Shown piece after piece: positions 16,948 to 26,384 of a stretch of DNA of 64,000 nt. The number at the start of each line of letters is the position of its first letter. The stretch's first letter is position 1. The translations under genes and the position numbers were made by a program. This stretch comes from Phaeobacter gallaeciensis (GTDB lineage: Bacteria; Pseudomonadota; Alphaproteobacteria; Rhodobacterales; Rhodobacteraceae): positions 1-64,000 of the forward strand of contig NZ_CP015124.1 of assembly GCF_001678945.1 (NCBI RefSeq), given 5' to 3'. Under the pieces are notes generated by a model. That model was given only the letters and a program-made list of their open reading frames with translations, was not told the DNA's origin and ran no database searches.

Positions 16948-18348
16948 TCAGCCTGCAGCGTCGGTCAAACGGGCCAATGTTTCCTCACGGCCCAAAATCA
17001 GCATCATATCGAACACCGAAGGCGTTACCGCCCGGCCTGCCAGGGCCGCTCTCAGCGGGCCGGCCAGCTTACCGAACTTGGTATCCTGTGCTTCCGCGAA
17101 TTGGTTGAGAAGCGCCTCCAGATCGTCACGCGTCCAGCTAGCACTTTGCAACTGCGGCGTCAATTCATTCAGTATACTATCGGATACAGATGCCAGCGCC
17201 TTGGCCGCCTTTGCATCCGGTTCGATGGGGCGTGACGTCAGGATAAAATGCGCTTTCTCAAGAAGTTCAGGGAAAGTCTTGGCGCGATCTTTCAGGCAGT
17301 ACATGGCCCGTTCAAGATCAGTTGACTGAACGTCAGTCAGGGCTGGCTCACCGGCTGCGGCAAGATAGGCTTCGATCTCTTGCCGCAGTGCAGCGTCATC
17401 GCTAACGGCGATATGCTGCCCGCAGAGGCTTTCCAGCTTTTTGGTATCGAACCGGGCCGGGCTTTTGCCGATTCCATCCAGATCGAACCATTCGCGTGCT
17501 TGCGCGTCGGTGAAGAACTCATCGTCGCCATGGCTCCAGCCGAGACGGGCCAGATAGTTGCGCATGCCAGCCGCGGGATATCCCATGGCCTGATACTCCT
17601 GCGCGCCAAGGGCGCCGTGGCGTTTCGACAGTTTCTTGCCGTCGGGGCCATGGATCAGCGGGATGTGCGCCCAGACCGGAATGTCCCAGCCCATCGCCTC
17701 GTAGATCATCATCTGACGAGCGGCGTTGTTGAGGTGGTCGTCGCCCCGGATCACATGGGTGACGCCCATGTCGTAATCGTCCACGACCACGGCCAGCATA
17801 TAAACAGGCGTGCCATCGGACCGCAGCAGAATCATGTCGTCCAACTGGTCGTTCCGGATCGAGACATCGCCCTGCACCTGATCGCGAATAACCGATGTGC
17901 CCTCCTGCGGGGCCTTGATGCGCACCACGTAAGGCGCATCCGGATGAGTGGAGGCATCGGCATCGCGCCAGGGCGAGCGGTAGAGCGTCGATTTTCCCTC
18001 GGCCCGGGCGGCATCGCGGAAGGCGGCGATCTCTTCCTGGGTGGCAAAGCACTTGTAGGCCTTGCCTTCGGCCAGCAGCTGATGCGCAACCTCGGCGTGG
18101 CGGTCGGCGCGTTCGAACTGGCTGATCACATCACCGTCGTGATCCAGGCCCAGCCAGTCCAGCCCCTGCAGGATGGCGGCGGTGGCTTCGGGGGTGGAAC
18201 GCTCCCGGTCGGTATCTTCGATTCTGAGCAGGAATTTACCGCCGCGTCCGCGCGCATACAGCCAGTTGAACAGCGCGGTGCGGGCACCGCCGATATGCAG
18301 AAAGCCGGTGGGCGAGGGGGCGAAACGGGTGACGACCGGTTTGGACAT
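16948..18348 (-). CDS. gltX: Glutamyl-tRNA synthetase
   Basis: The 466-aa class I synthetase charges tRNA-Glu (and in many alphaproteobacteria also tRNA-Gln, before amidation). It has the HIGH-type motif [30 protein letters not shown], and KMSKS-type [10 protein letters not shown]. The anticodon-binding domain covers about residues 310-466. The 3' third (about 17160-17340) has lower GC (51% by hand count, versus 65% in a 60-base sample upstream). It is divergent from comEC. GluQ elsewhere in the window is the short paralogue. Confidence 0.96.
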   Translation of the reverse strand: MSKPVVTRFAPSPTGFLHIGGARTALFNWLYARGRGGKFLLRIEDTDRERSTPEATAAILQGLDWLGLDHDGDVISQFERADRHAEVAHQLLAEGKAYKCFATQEEIAAFRDAARAEGKSTLYRSPWRDADASTHPDAPYVVRIKAPQEGTSVIRDQVQGDVSIRNDQLDDMILLRSDGTPVYMLAVVVDDYDMGVTHVIRGDDHLNNAARQMMIYEAMGWDIPVWAHIPLIHGPDGKKLSKRHGALGAQEYQAMGYPAAGMRNYLARLGWSHGDDEFFTDAQAREWFDLDGIGKSPARFDTKKLESLCGQHIAVSDDAALRQEIEAYLAAAGEPALTDVQSTDLERAMYCLKDRAKTFPELLEKAHFILTSRPIEPDAKAAKALASVSDSILNELTPQLQSASWTRDDLEALLNQFAEAQDTKFGKLAGPLRAALAGRAVTPSVFDMMLILGREETLARLTDAAG

Positions 18349-18427
18349 GGAGGTGATTTACCTTTTGGAAACCATAAGAGGAGTAGCGTTTCTGCCTGTC
18401 TACCCACCCGAAGGGTCAGGAGCAAGC

Positions 18428-20440
18428 ATGCGTATGATGCCTATCCTGGACCAGCTGCTACAGGTTCAAAGGGGACATCTGCTGGCCTGGGTGCCGGTGT
18501 TTCTGGGGCTTGGAATAGGGGTCTTTTTTGCGCTCCCGGTCGAGCCGGAGGCGGTGGCCTATCTTTGCGCTCTGGTTCTTGGTGGAGTGTGTGCTGGTTT
18601 CTCTTTGCGGGGCAGCGCCAGCGGATTGCTGGCACGGGCGGTTCTTCTTTGTGTTCTTGGGTTCATGGTTGCGGGGTGGCGGACCCATTCTGTTGCCGCT
18701 CCAGTACTCGGCTTTCGCTACTACGGCCCTGTGGAGGGGCGCGTCACCACTATCGACCGCTCCGCGCGCGATATGCTGCGTCTTACGCTGGATCAGGTGC
18801 GGCTGAAGCAGGTATCTCCGGGTAGAACACCTGCGCGGGTGCGTGTCTCGGTGCCGGTGGACAGCGGGTTACCCGGTCCCGGCGCAAGGGTGGCCACCAC
18901 CGCACATCTGATGCCGCCGCAGGGCCCGGCAGAGCCGGGCGGTTTCGACTTCCGGCGCCATGCCTGGTTCTTGCAACTGGGCGCAAATGGCTACACCCGC
19001 GTTGCCGTGCTGACGTTTGACCCCGGCCCGCCGGGGCCAACGCTGGCAGGGCTGCGGCGGGATCTGTCTTTGGCGCTGCGCCAGCGGCTGCCCGGTGAGA
19101 CCGGCGCCATCGCCGCCGCCATCACCACCGGCGACCGCAGCGGTGTCAGTCAGTCAACGTTGCAGGATTTGCGAGCCAGCAATCTGGCGCATTTGCTGGC
19201 CATTTCCGGTCTTCATATGGGGCTGGTGGCCGGATTTGTCTTTGCGTCTTTACGGTTTGCCCTGTGCATGGTGCCGCCCATCGCACTGCGACTGAACGTG
19301 AAGAAACTGTCAGCGGCTGCGGCCTTGCTGGCGGCGGGGGCATACCTGGCGCTGTCCGGGGGAAATGTCGCGACCGAGCGGGCCTTTATCATGGTGGCGG
19401 TGATGTTTGTCGCGGTGCTGCTGGACCGGCGGGCGATATCCTTGCGCGCGGTTGCCATTGCTGCGGTTCTGGTTCTGTTGCGGCGCCCGGAGACGCTGCT
19501 CAGCCCCGGTTTCCAGATGAGCTTTGCTGCCACGGCCGCGCTGGTGGGGGTGTTTGGTTGGGTTCGGGATGGCGGTCTTACCCTCGGGCCAAAATGGCTG
19601 CGCCCTGTGGCCGCCTTGGTTTTGTCCTCGCTGGTGGCTGGGCTGGCCACGGCGCCCTTTGGCGCGGCGCATTTCAACACCCTGTCGCACTATGGGCTGC
19701 TGGCCAACCTGCTCGCGGTGCCGGTGATGGGCCTTGTTGTGGTGCCCGCCGCAGTTCTGTCCTTTTGCCTGCTGCCCCTCGGTTTGGAGGGCTTCGGCCT
19801 GGCGGTGATGGGGGCGGGCATTGACTGGATCCTGACCGTCGCCCGCGCGGTTGCGGAGCTGCCGGGAGCAGAGGGCACGGTGATGCAGCCGGGGCAGTGG
19901 GTGTTGCCGTTGCTTTCGGTCGGCGGGCTGTTCCTGCTGATCTGGCAGGGGCGTTTGCGCCTTCTCGGGGTGATGCCGATTGCCCTGGCCTTCGCGCTTT
20001 GGTCGCAAGACACGCGGCCGCTGGCGTTGATTTCATCGAATGGCGGCTTGGTCGGGGTAATGGGGCCAGAGGGCCGGGCCTTGTCCCGCAGCGAGGGGCA
20101 GGGCTTTGCGGCGCGGGTCTGGCTGGAAAATGACGGTGATCCCGTCAGACAGGCCATTGCCGCAAACCGCTGGCGGTCTCAGGGCAACGACCCGAGCCTT
20201 CGCCGCGTCAGGATTGGCCCCTACAGTCTGGTGCATGCGGTAGGCAGCAGGGCAGCGGAGCGTTTAACCTCATGTGCCGAGAGGGAGATTCTGGTGTCGA
20301 CGGTCGATCTGAAGCCGGAGGGCGGCTGCATCGTTTTGGGGCTACAGCAATTACGGCGTATGGGCAGTATTGCGATCGATCAGCAAGGTAAATTGACCAC
20401 GGCAAGGGACCTGTCAGGGCAGCGCATCTGGACCCGCTAG
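18428..20440 (+). CDS. comEC: ComEC/Rec2-family DNA uptake channel protein without metallo-beta-lactamase domain
   Basis: ComEC carries single-stranded DNA across the inner membrane in competence. In Rhodobacter capsulatus it is also needed by cells receiving GTA DNA. The 670-aa protein has an N-terminal membrane/OB-type region, then the Competence domain with GDRSGVSQSTLQDLRASNLA followed by HLLAISGLHMGLVAGF and about ten helices. The C-terminal region (about 530-670) lacks the HxHxDH metal motif of the beta-lactamase domain found in Firmicute ComEC. ATG 18428 is chosen (MRMMPILDQLL); the frame is open further upstream but overlaps gltX. It is convergent with lexA. Confidence 0.92.
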   Translation: MRMMPILDQLLQVQRGHLLAWVPVFLGLGIGVFFALPVEPEAVAYLCALVLGGVCAGFSLRGSASGLLARAVLLCVLGFMVAGWRTHSVAAPVLGFRYYGPVEGRVTTIDRSARDMLRLTLDQVRLKQVSPGRTPARVRVSVPVDSGLPGPGARVATTAHLMPPQGPAEPGGFDFRRHAWFLQLGANGYTRVAVLTFDPGPPGPTLAGLRRDLSLALRQRLPGETGAIAAAITTGDRSGVSQSTLQDLRASNLAHLLAISGLHMGLVAGFVFASLRFALCMVPPIALRLNVKKLSAAAALLAAGAYLALSGGNVATERAFIMVAVMFVAVLLDRRAISLRAVAIAAVLVLLRRPETLLSPGFQMSFAATAALVGVFGWVRDGGLTLGPKWLRPVAALVLSSLVAGLATAPFGAAHFNTLSHYGLLANLLAVPVMGLVVVPAAVLSFCLLPLGLEGFGLAVMGAGIDWILTVARAVAELPGAEGTVMQPGQWVLPLLSVGGLFLLIWQGRLRLLGVMPIALAFALWSQDTRPLALISSNGGLVGVMGPEGRALSRSEGQGFAARVWLENDGDPVRQAIAANRWRSQGNDPSLRRVRIGPYSLVHAVGSRAAERLTSCAEREILVSTVDLKPEGGCIVLGLQQLRRMGSIAIDQQGKLTTARDLSGQRIWTR

Positions 20441-20541
20441 GGCCATTGACCGCGATTGGTAAGGCTCATCCGAACCGGGCCGGTGTCCGCCGCATACGAC
20501 AACTGGCCGACACTCCGCACACCAAACAGCGGTGCGGGCGG

Positions 20542-21234
20542 TCAGTAGCTGCGGATCAAGCCAACCAGCCGCCCTTGTACCTCGATCTGATCGGAGGGGT
20601 AGGCGCGGGTTTCATAAGCTGGGTTGGCGGCCTCCAGTTCAATCGCGCCGTTGCGGCGATAGATCTTTTTCAGCGTGGCTTCATGCCCCTGAACCAAGGC
20701 GACCACGATGTCGCCATCGTCCGCCGTGTCGGTTTCGCGGATCACCACGATATCGCCGTTGTTGATCCCCGCGTCGATCATCGAGTCGCCGCGCACCTCA
20801 AGGGCGTAGTGGCTGCCGGATGAGGTCAGCATCGAACTGGGCACAGTCACCTTGCTGGCCATCTGGCTGATTGCCTCGATCGGTACACCTGCAGCGATGC
20901 GCCCCATGACGGGCAAGTCCATTGCGGAGCCAATCGCTCGGTCGGTGTTGGCCGCAGCCGGTCCCGCATCTGCACTGGCGGAGCGATCCGTGCCCGTTTC
21001 GGTGGATCCGCCGCTGATACTGTCAGGGAGACGCAGGATTTCGATGGCGCGAGCGCGATGGGCCAGGCGGCGGATGAAACCCCGTTCTTCCAAAGCAGTG
21101 ATCAGGCGGTGGATGCCGGATTTCGACCGCAAATCCAGTGCGATCTTCATTTCATCAAAGCTGGGCGGAACACCGTCCTTTTGCAGACGTGTGTGAATGA
21201 ATTCCAACAAATCCAATTGCTTCTTGGTCAGCAT
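20542..21234 (-). CDS. lexA: LexA repressor, SOS regulator
   Basis: The 230-aa protein has an N-terminal winged helix (1-70, [17 protein letters not shown]), a long variable linker (about 72-105), and the S24 self-cleavage domain. Cleavage is expected between Ala115 and Gly116 (GRIAAGVP), with Ser151 (RGDSMIDAG) and Lys189 (EATLKK) as the catalytic dyad. A LexA box at 21279-21293 lies 45 bp upstream of the start codon and implies autorepression. It is separated from moeA by 229 bp, so it has its own promoter. Confidence 0.97.
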   Translation of the reverse strand: MLTKKQLDLLEFIHTRLQKDGVPPSFDEMKIALDLRSKSGIHRLITALEERGFIRRLAHRARAIEILRLPDSISGGSTETGTDRSASADAGPAAANTDRAIGSAMDLPVMGRIAAGVPIEAISQMASKVTVPSSMLTSSGSHYALEVRGDSMIDAGINNGDIVVIRETDTADDGDIVVALVQGHEATLKKIYRRNGAIELEAANPAYETRAYPSDQIEVQGRLVGLIRSY

Positions 21235-21278
21235 GTCCGCCCCTCTGCGCCCTATGACGCTTTGCCATGTTTCCCTTT

Positions 21279-21293
21279 GTTCTAGTCATGTTC
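21279..21293 (-). promoter_or_regulatory. LexA (SOS) box in front of lexA
   Basis: On the plus strand the site reads GTTCTAGTCATGTTC, a direct repeat GTTC-N7-GTTC, the SOS box form of Rhodobacter-type alphaproteobacteria. It lies 45-59 bp upstream of the lexA start and fits autoregulation. The same pattern at 1978-1992 supports that second site. Confidence 0.82.
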
Positions 21294-21463
21294 CCGTTTT
21301 GTGTCAACGGACCCCATGCGAATTTCCCGGTGGCGTTGTGGCGACGCACCGAACGGTCGGGGTATCACAAGGGGCAAAGGGGCATGTGGCGCGCGGGCAT
21401 ACCGCAAGAGCGATCAACCTGAGAGACGGTTGGGATACGGCAGCCGTCCCGGCGCCGGAAACA

Positions 21464-22642
21464 TCAGATCAAGCGCAGATAGGACATTGTTTCGCCGATC
21501 TCGCGGGGCGGATCATGCGGCGGGCGGATCAACAGGGCGTCGGCCTCTGCCAGTACCGTCAGCAGCGCACTGTCCTGCCGCTCGAACGCGCGGATCTGGC
21601 CGTCCTCCGTCAGGGTGGCGCGCATGTAATGCTCTCTCGGACCGTTCTGTCCCAGTGGTGCCGCCAGCGGCGCGGAGAGAATAACCTCTTGCAAGGGCGG
21701 CAGCCCCAGCATCGCCCGCACCATCGGTGCCAGGAAGATATGGCCGCAGACCATGGCCGACACTGGATTACCTGGCAGTCCGGCCATGGCAGAGGTGTCA
21801 AGGCGGCCAGCCATCAGCGGTTTGCCGGGGCGCATCGCCACCTTGTAGAAACTCCGCTCCATGCCAAGGTCGGCGGCAACCTCGCCAACCAGATCATGAT
21901 CGCCAACCGAGGCGCCACCAATGGTGACGATCAGATCAGCGCCCTCGGCCAGCGAAAAGGCGGTGCGCAGAGAGCTGTGGGTGTCCCGCGCGATGGGCAG
22001 GATCCGGACCTGTGCGCCCAAACCCTCCAGCATTGCCTTCAATCCAAATGTGTTGGAGGCGATGATCTGATCCGGTCCAGGAGTGCCGCCGGGCATCACC
22101 AATTCATCCCCGGTGGAGATCAGGGCGATATCGGGTTTGCGGGCAACGGGGACCTCGGCAATATTCATCGCAGCGAGAAGGGCGATGTCAGATGGTGTCA
22201 GCAGCCGCGGCGCCGAGATGGTCTGGCCGTTTTTGAAATCACCACCGCGCGGGCGAACGTTGGGATTGTCGCCAGGCGCGTCGGTAATGGTGATCAGGGT
22301 ACCTTTTGCGGTGACGTCTTCCTGAATGACGACGAAATCGGCTCCGTCGGGGATCGGTGCGCCGGTGAAGATACGCACCGCCTGACCCGCGCCGACGGTG
22401 CCGTCAAATCCGTGGCCGGCGGCGGCTTCGCCGATCACCTTGAACATGGCGTGAAGTTCGACCTCGGCAGATTTTACCGCGTACCCGTCCATCGCCGATG
22501 CGGCAAAGGGCGGTTGATCCCGGCGGGCGGCGACGTCGTCGGCCAGAACCCGGCCCGCAGCCTCAGCGAGAGGGACCAGTTCGGTTCCAAGCGGGGAAAC
22601 CAGCTCCAGAAGATGCACGCGTGCCTCGCTAACTGAGATCAT
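21464..22642 (-). CDS. moeA: Molybdopterin molybdenumtransferase
   Basis: MoeA inserts molybdate into adenylylated molybdopterin. The 392-aa protein contains PPFAASAMDGYAV, VRIFTGAPIPDGAD, STGDELV, NTFGLKAML, TIGGASVGDHD, MRPGKPLMAG and LPGNPVSAMV, all family hallmarks. It starts immediately after moaC (stop 22643, start 22642), so moaC-moeA are coupled at the end of the trpG-D-ung-trpC-moaC-moeA run. Confidence 0.96.
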   Translation of the reverse strand: MISVSEARVHLLELVSPLGTELVPLAEAAGRVLADDVAARRDQPPFAASAMDGYAVKSAEVELHAMFKVIGEAAAGHGFDGTVGAGQAVRIFTGAPIPDGADFVVIQEDVTAKGTLITITDAPGDNPNVRPRGGDFKNGQTISAPRLLTPSDIALLAAMNIAEVPVARKPDIALISTGDELVMPGGTPGPDQIIASNTFGLKAMLEGLGAQVRILPIARDTHSSLRTAFSLAEGADLIVTIGGASVGDHDLVGEVAADLGMERSFYKVAMRPGKPLMAGRLDTSAMAGLPGNPVSAMVCGHIFLAPMVRAMLGLPPLQEVILSAPLAAPLGQNGPREHYMRATLTEDGQIRAFERQDSALLTVLAEADALLIRPPHDPPREIGETMSYLRLI

Positions 22643-23116
22643 TTAAGCCTCGTACCGTCCTGATTTTCCGCCATCTTTCAGCGTAACGCGGATGCCGCCG
22701 ATTTCCATCGCCTTGTCCACGGCCTTGGCCATGTCATAGACGGTAAGCGCCGCAGTCGACACTGCGGTCAGGGCTTCCATCTCGACGCCGGTCTGGCCGG
22801 TAGTCTTGACGGTGCCTTCGATGCGCACGCCCGGAAGATCGGGGTCCAGGGTCAGCTCAACCGCGACCTTGGTCACCGGCAGCGGATGGCAGAGCGGGAT
22901 CAGCTCGGGTGTTTTCTTGGCGCCCATGATCCCGGCCAGCCGGGCCACGCTCAGCACATCGCCCTTTTTTGCGCGGCCTTCGGAAATGATATCAAAGGTT
23001 TCCCGGGCCATGGTGATGTGGCCTTCGGCGGTGGCGATGCGCGCGGTCACTGCCTTGTCCGAGACATCGACCATGTGGGCGTCACCCTTGCCGTCAAAAT
23101 GCGTCAGCGGCATCAC
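22643..23116 (-). CDS. moaC: Cyclic pyranopterin monophosphate synthase
   Basis: MoaC forms cyclic pyranopterin monophosphate, the first stable intermediate of molybdenum cofactor synthesis. The 157-aa protein carries [62 protein letters not shown] and KDGGKSGR, matching the family throughout. It overlaps trpC by ATGA. moaA is not in the window. Confidence 0.97.
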   Translation of the reverse strand: MMPLTHFDGKGDAHMVDVSDKAVTARIATAEGHITMARETFDIISEGRAKKGDVLSVARLAGIMGAKKTPELIPLCHPLPVTKVAVELTLDPDLPGVRIEGTVKTTGQTGVEMEALTAVSTAALTVYDMAKAVDKAMEIGGIRVTLKDGGKSGRYEA

Positions 23117-23925
23117 ATCGCTCCCGGTGTCAGGGGATTGGCGAGCAGGTGGCGGGTTGCGGAGGCCACGTCCTCCTGACGCATCAGGGATTCCCCGATC
23201 AGGAAGTTGCGGGCGCCATAGCGGGCCATGTCCGACAGATCCTGCGGCGTGAACAAGCCGCTTTCGCAGACGATGGTGCGATCTGCCGGAACCATGCGCG
23301 ACAGCTCACGCGTGGTGTCCAGAGTGGTCTCGAAGGTCTTGAGATTGCGGTTGTTTATCCCCATCAGGGGCGACTTCAGCGCGCAGGCGCGCTCGAGTTC
23401 TTCGGCATCATGCACCTCCAGAAGAACATCCATGCCCCATTCGGTGGCGCAGTCTTCCAGCTCGGCCGCCTGCGCGTCGCTAACGGAGGCAAGGATAATC
23501 AGGATGCAATCGGCGCCAAGCGCGCGTGCCTCGGCCACCTGATAGGTATCATACATGAAATCCTTGCGCAGCGCGGGCAGGCTGCAGGCATCACGTGCCT
23601 CGGTCAAAAAGGATTTGGCGCCCTGAAAGCTGGGCGTATCGGTCAGTACGGACAGGCAGGTGGCGCCGCCCTGTTCATAAGCCTCTGCCAGCGCCACGGG
23701 GTCGAAATCCTCGCGGATCAATCCCTTGGAGGGGCTGGCTTTCTTGATTTCGGCGATCAGACCGTAGCCTTCGCGGCTCGCCCCAAGCAGCGCATTTGCA
23801 AATCCGCGCACCGGAGACGCGTTGCGAGCCATGGCTTCGACCTCGGTCAGCGGCACGGCGGCCTTGTCGGCGGCGACTTCCTCCAGCTTGTAGGCCTTGA
23901 TCTTGTCGAGCACGTTTTCTGTCAT
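23113..23925 (-). CDS. trpC: Indole-3-glycerol phosphate synthase
   Basis: TrpC closes the indole ring, the penultimate stage of tryptophan synthesis. The 270-aa TIM barrel has [53 protein letters not shown] and SESGLF-type [10 protein letters not shown]. The ribosome site ACTGGAGG precedes ATG 23925; upstream in-frame starts lack homology. It is monofunctional, without a TrpF fusion, and is coupled to moaC by overlap. Confidence 0.97.
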   Translation of the reverse strand: MTENVLDKIKAYKLEEVAADKAAVPLTEVEAMARNASPVRGFANALLGASREGYGLIAEIKKASPSKGLIREDFDPVALAEAYEQGGATCLSVLTDTPSFQGAKSFLTEARDACSLPALRKDFMYDTYQVAEARALGADCILIILASVSDAQAAELEDCATEWGMDVLLEVHDAEELERACALKSPLMGINNRNLKTFETTLDTTRELSRMVPADRTIVCESGLFTPQDLSDMARYGARNFLIGESLMRQEDVASATRHLLANPLTPGAM

Positions 23926-23939
23926 CGCGTTGCCTCCAG

Positions 23940-24590
23940 TCAGCTGGCCCAGTCGATGGGCGCTTCGCCGCGCGCGCGCAGCCATGTGTTTATTGCCGAA
24001 AACGGCCGGGATCCGAAGAAGCCGCGCCGCGCCGAAAGCGGCGAGGGATGCGCGGTCTTCAGGATCAGGTGATCGCCCGGATTCAGGTGTTTTTCAAGCC
24101 TTTGTGCCTGTTTTCCCCAAAACACATAGGCCGTGGGGCGCTGCGATGTGCGCTGCAGCACCTCTTCGATCAGGGATAGCCATCCCAGATCCTTGTGCCC
24201 GTTCGCGGCGCCTGCCGGTACGCTGAGCGCGGTATTGAGAAGCAGCACCCCTTGCCGCGCCCAGCTGCGCAGGTCACCGGTGGCGGGTGTAGCACCAATA
24301 TCGCTCTGCAACTCCTTGAAAATATTGCCAAGGGATCGGGGCAGGGGCGCGACATCCGGTTCCACGGAAAAGGCCAACCCATGGGCGTGGCCGGGGGTCG
24401 GATAGGGATCCTGCCCCAGAATGACCACACGGGTGTCTGCAGGTTGGGTCAGCTCCAGCGCAGCAAAACGCTGCGCCGCAGGGGGCAGAACCGGCTGCGT
24501 TTCTGCCGCCAGCGCAGTCTCTATTGTGGGCCAGTCACGCTGAAAAAACGGCAGGTCGGACCAGGCGCCAAGACCACCAGGCAAGGGCAT
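23940..24590 (-). CDS. ung: Uracil-DNA glycosylase, family 1
   Basis: Ung removes uracil from DNA to start base excision repair. The 216-aa protein has the water-activating motif [35 protein letters not shown] and the leucine-loop [21 protein letters not shown]. It is inserted in the tryptophan operon: its start overlaps the trpD stop (TGATG) and trpC begins 14 bp after its stop, so it is transcribed with trpG-D and C. No LexA box is apparent in front of it. Confidence 0.96.
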   Translation of the reverse strand: MPLPGGLGAWSDLPFFQRDWPTIETALAAETQPVLPPAAQRFAALELTQPADTRVVILGQDPYPTPGHAHGLAFSVEPDVAPLPRSLGNIFKELQSDIGATPATGDLRSWARQGVLLLNTALSVPAGAANGHKDLGWLSLIEEVLQRTSQRPTAYVFWGKQAQRLEKHLNPGDHLILKTAHPSPLSARRGFFGSRPFSAINTWLRARGEAPIDWAS

Positions 24591-25612
24591 CAGTTGCCCC
24601 CGGAGGTGATCCGCGCAACGGTTGCGATCTTGTCCCGTGCAGCGCCGCTGTCGATGCTGTGGGCCGCCTTGGCGACGCCTTCGCGCAGGTCTTCGGCGTC
24701 TCCGGCGACCACCAGCGCGGCGGCGCTGTTGAGCAGGACGGCATCGCGATAGGCCGAAGGCTGCCCGTCCAGCAGCGCCCGGAAGGCGATCGCGTTCTCT
24801 TCCGGCGTGCCCCCGATGATATCCTCGAACGGGTGGACAGGCAGACCCGCGTCCTCGGGGTGCAGTTCCACATCGCGGATGCTGCCGTCTTCTTCCAGCG
24901 CGGAGACCCAGCTAACGCCGGTAATGGTCAGTTCGTCGGTGCCATCCGAGCCATGCACCAGCCAGGCCCGTTCAGAGCCAAGCTGCCCAAGTGTTTCCGC
25001 CATGGGACGGATCAGATCGCGGGAGAAAGCCCCGGTCAGCTGGCGTTTAACGCCCGCAGGGTTGGTGAGCGGGCCGAGGATGTTGAAGATCGTTCGGGTG
25101 CCAAGCTCCTGCCGGGTGGGCATGACATGGGCGATCGCAGGGTGGTGCATGGGGGCCATCATGAAGCCAATTCCGGCCTCTTTCAGTGACTTTTCAACCA
25201 CTTCTGCGCTGACCATAACCTGAATGCCCATCTGCCCCAGCGCATCTGCCGCTCCGGATTTTGAGCTGAGGTTGCGGTTGCCGTGTTTGGCGACAACCGT
25301 GCCTGCACCAGCGACCACGAATGCGGTCGCGGTCGAGATATTGAGCGTGCCCTTGCCGTCACCGCCAGTGCCGACGATGTCGATAGCGCCCTCGGGCGCC
25401 TTCACCGGATTGCATTTTGACCGCATCACGGCAGCGGCAGCAGCATATTCATCGACAGTTTCGCCGCGGGTACGCAGGGCCATCAGCAACCCGCCCATCT
25501 GGCTGGGGGTCGCTTCGCCTTCGAACAGCAGCTTGAATGCCTGCTCCGCCTCGGCCCGTGTCAGCGGGCGGTCGGCTGCGGCGTCGATCAGCGGCTTCAT
25601 CTGGTCGCTCAT
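24590..25612 (-). CDS. trpD: Anthranilate phosphoribosyltransferase
   Basis: TrpD joins anthranilate to PRPP. The 340-aa protein shows the PRPP-binding [61 protein letters not shown] and LGPLTNPA. It overlaps trpG by ATGA at 25609-25612 and ung at the other end by TGATG, a tightly coupled operon. Confidence 0.97.
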   Translation of the reverse strand: MSDQMKPLIDAAADRPLTRAEAEQAFKLLFEGEATPSQMGGLLMALRTRGETVDEYAAAAAVMRSKCNPVKAPEGAIDIVGTGGDGKGTLNISTATAFVVAGAGTVVAKHGNRNLSSKSGAADALGQMGIQVMVSAEVVEKSLKEAGIGFMMAPMHHPAIAHVMPTRQELGTRTIFNILGPLTNPAGVKRQLTGAFSRDLIRPMAETLGQLGSERAWLVHGSDGTDELTITGVSWVSALEEDGSIRDVELHPEDAGLPVHPFEDIIGGTPEENAIAFRALLDGQPSAYRDAVLLNSAAALVVAGDAEDLREGVAKAAHSIDSGAARDKIATVARITSGGN

Positions 25613-26190
25613 GCGGGCACCTTCATTTCATTCAGGAAGTTCTTCAGCAGGGTATGGCCGTGCTCGGAGGCAATGGATTCCGGGTGGAATTGCACCCCGT
25701 GGATCGGCAGCTCCCGGTGTTGCAGCCCCATGATGGTGCCGTCTTCGAGCTCTGCCGTGATCTCAAGGCAGTCGGGCAGGCTGTCGCGATCCACCACCAG
25801 CGAATGATAGCGCGTCGCCTGGAACGGAGAGGGCACCCCGGCAAAGACGCCTTTGCCCTGATGATGCACTGCGCCCATCTTGCCATGCACGATTTCGTGG
25901 CAGCGCACGACCTTGCCGCCAAAGGCCTGTCCGATGGTTTGGTGGCCAAGGCAGACGCCCAGCAGCGGAATACCGGCCTCTGCCGCAGCAAGGGTCAGCG
26001 GTAGGCAGATCCCGGCCTGATCCGGATCGCAGGGGCCGGGGCTCAGCAGGATCCCGGCGGGGCGCAGGGCCAGAGCGGCCTCGACATCCAGCGCGTCGTT
26101 GCGGCGTACTTCCATCGAAGCCCCCAACTCGCCCAGATAATGCACAAGGTTGTAGGTAAAGGAATCGTAGTTGTCGATCAGCAGCAACAT
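25609..26190 (-). CDS. trpG: Anthranilate synthase component II (glutamine amidotransferase)
   Basis: TrpG supplies ammonia from glutamine to TrpE. The 193-aa protein starts [20 protein letters not shown] and has the class I amidotransferase nucleophile in [15 protein letters not shown], with the C-terminal [14 protein letters not shown] (His, Glu of the triad). It is chosen at ATG 26190; the frame is open upstream to 26256. It is separated from trpE by an oppositely oriented gene and must have its own promoter in 26191-26384. I saw no trp leader peptide or attenuator. Confidence 0.97.
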   Translation of the reverse strand: MLLLIDNYDSFTYNLVHYLGELGASMEVRRNDALDVEAALALRPAGILLSPGPCDPDQAGICLPLTLAAAEAGIPLLGVCLGHQTIGQAFGGKVVRCHEIVHGKMGAVHHQGKGVFAGVPSPFQATRYHSLVVDRDSLPDCLEITAELEDGTIMGLQHRELPIHGVQFHPESIASEHGHTLLKNFLNEMKVPA

Positions 26191-26384
26191 CTTGGCAGGC
26201 TCTTTTATGGGTGGCGGGCAGGGCTTGCGCCGCAGTATAGTTGTTGCGACATACATGTTCAGGCTTGCAAGGCAGCGTCAAGAGCGCGGCGCGTTTTTGA
26301 AGGCTCGGCGGGGCAGTGGCGACAGGGTGCCGCCCCGCTGGTCCTGATGGCCAGGCCGGACACAAGGATAAAGGGCGAGCGGGC

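Noticed and set aside
21197..22636. 479-codon plus-strand frame opposite moeA
   Set aside because: It covers lexA's upstream region and moeA in antisense, and its translation has no family features.
26191..26384. Trp attenuator in front of trpG
   Set aside because: No leader peptide with tandem Trp codons or paired terminator/antiterminator was visible in the divergent gap.
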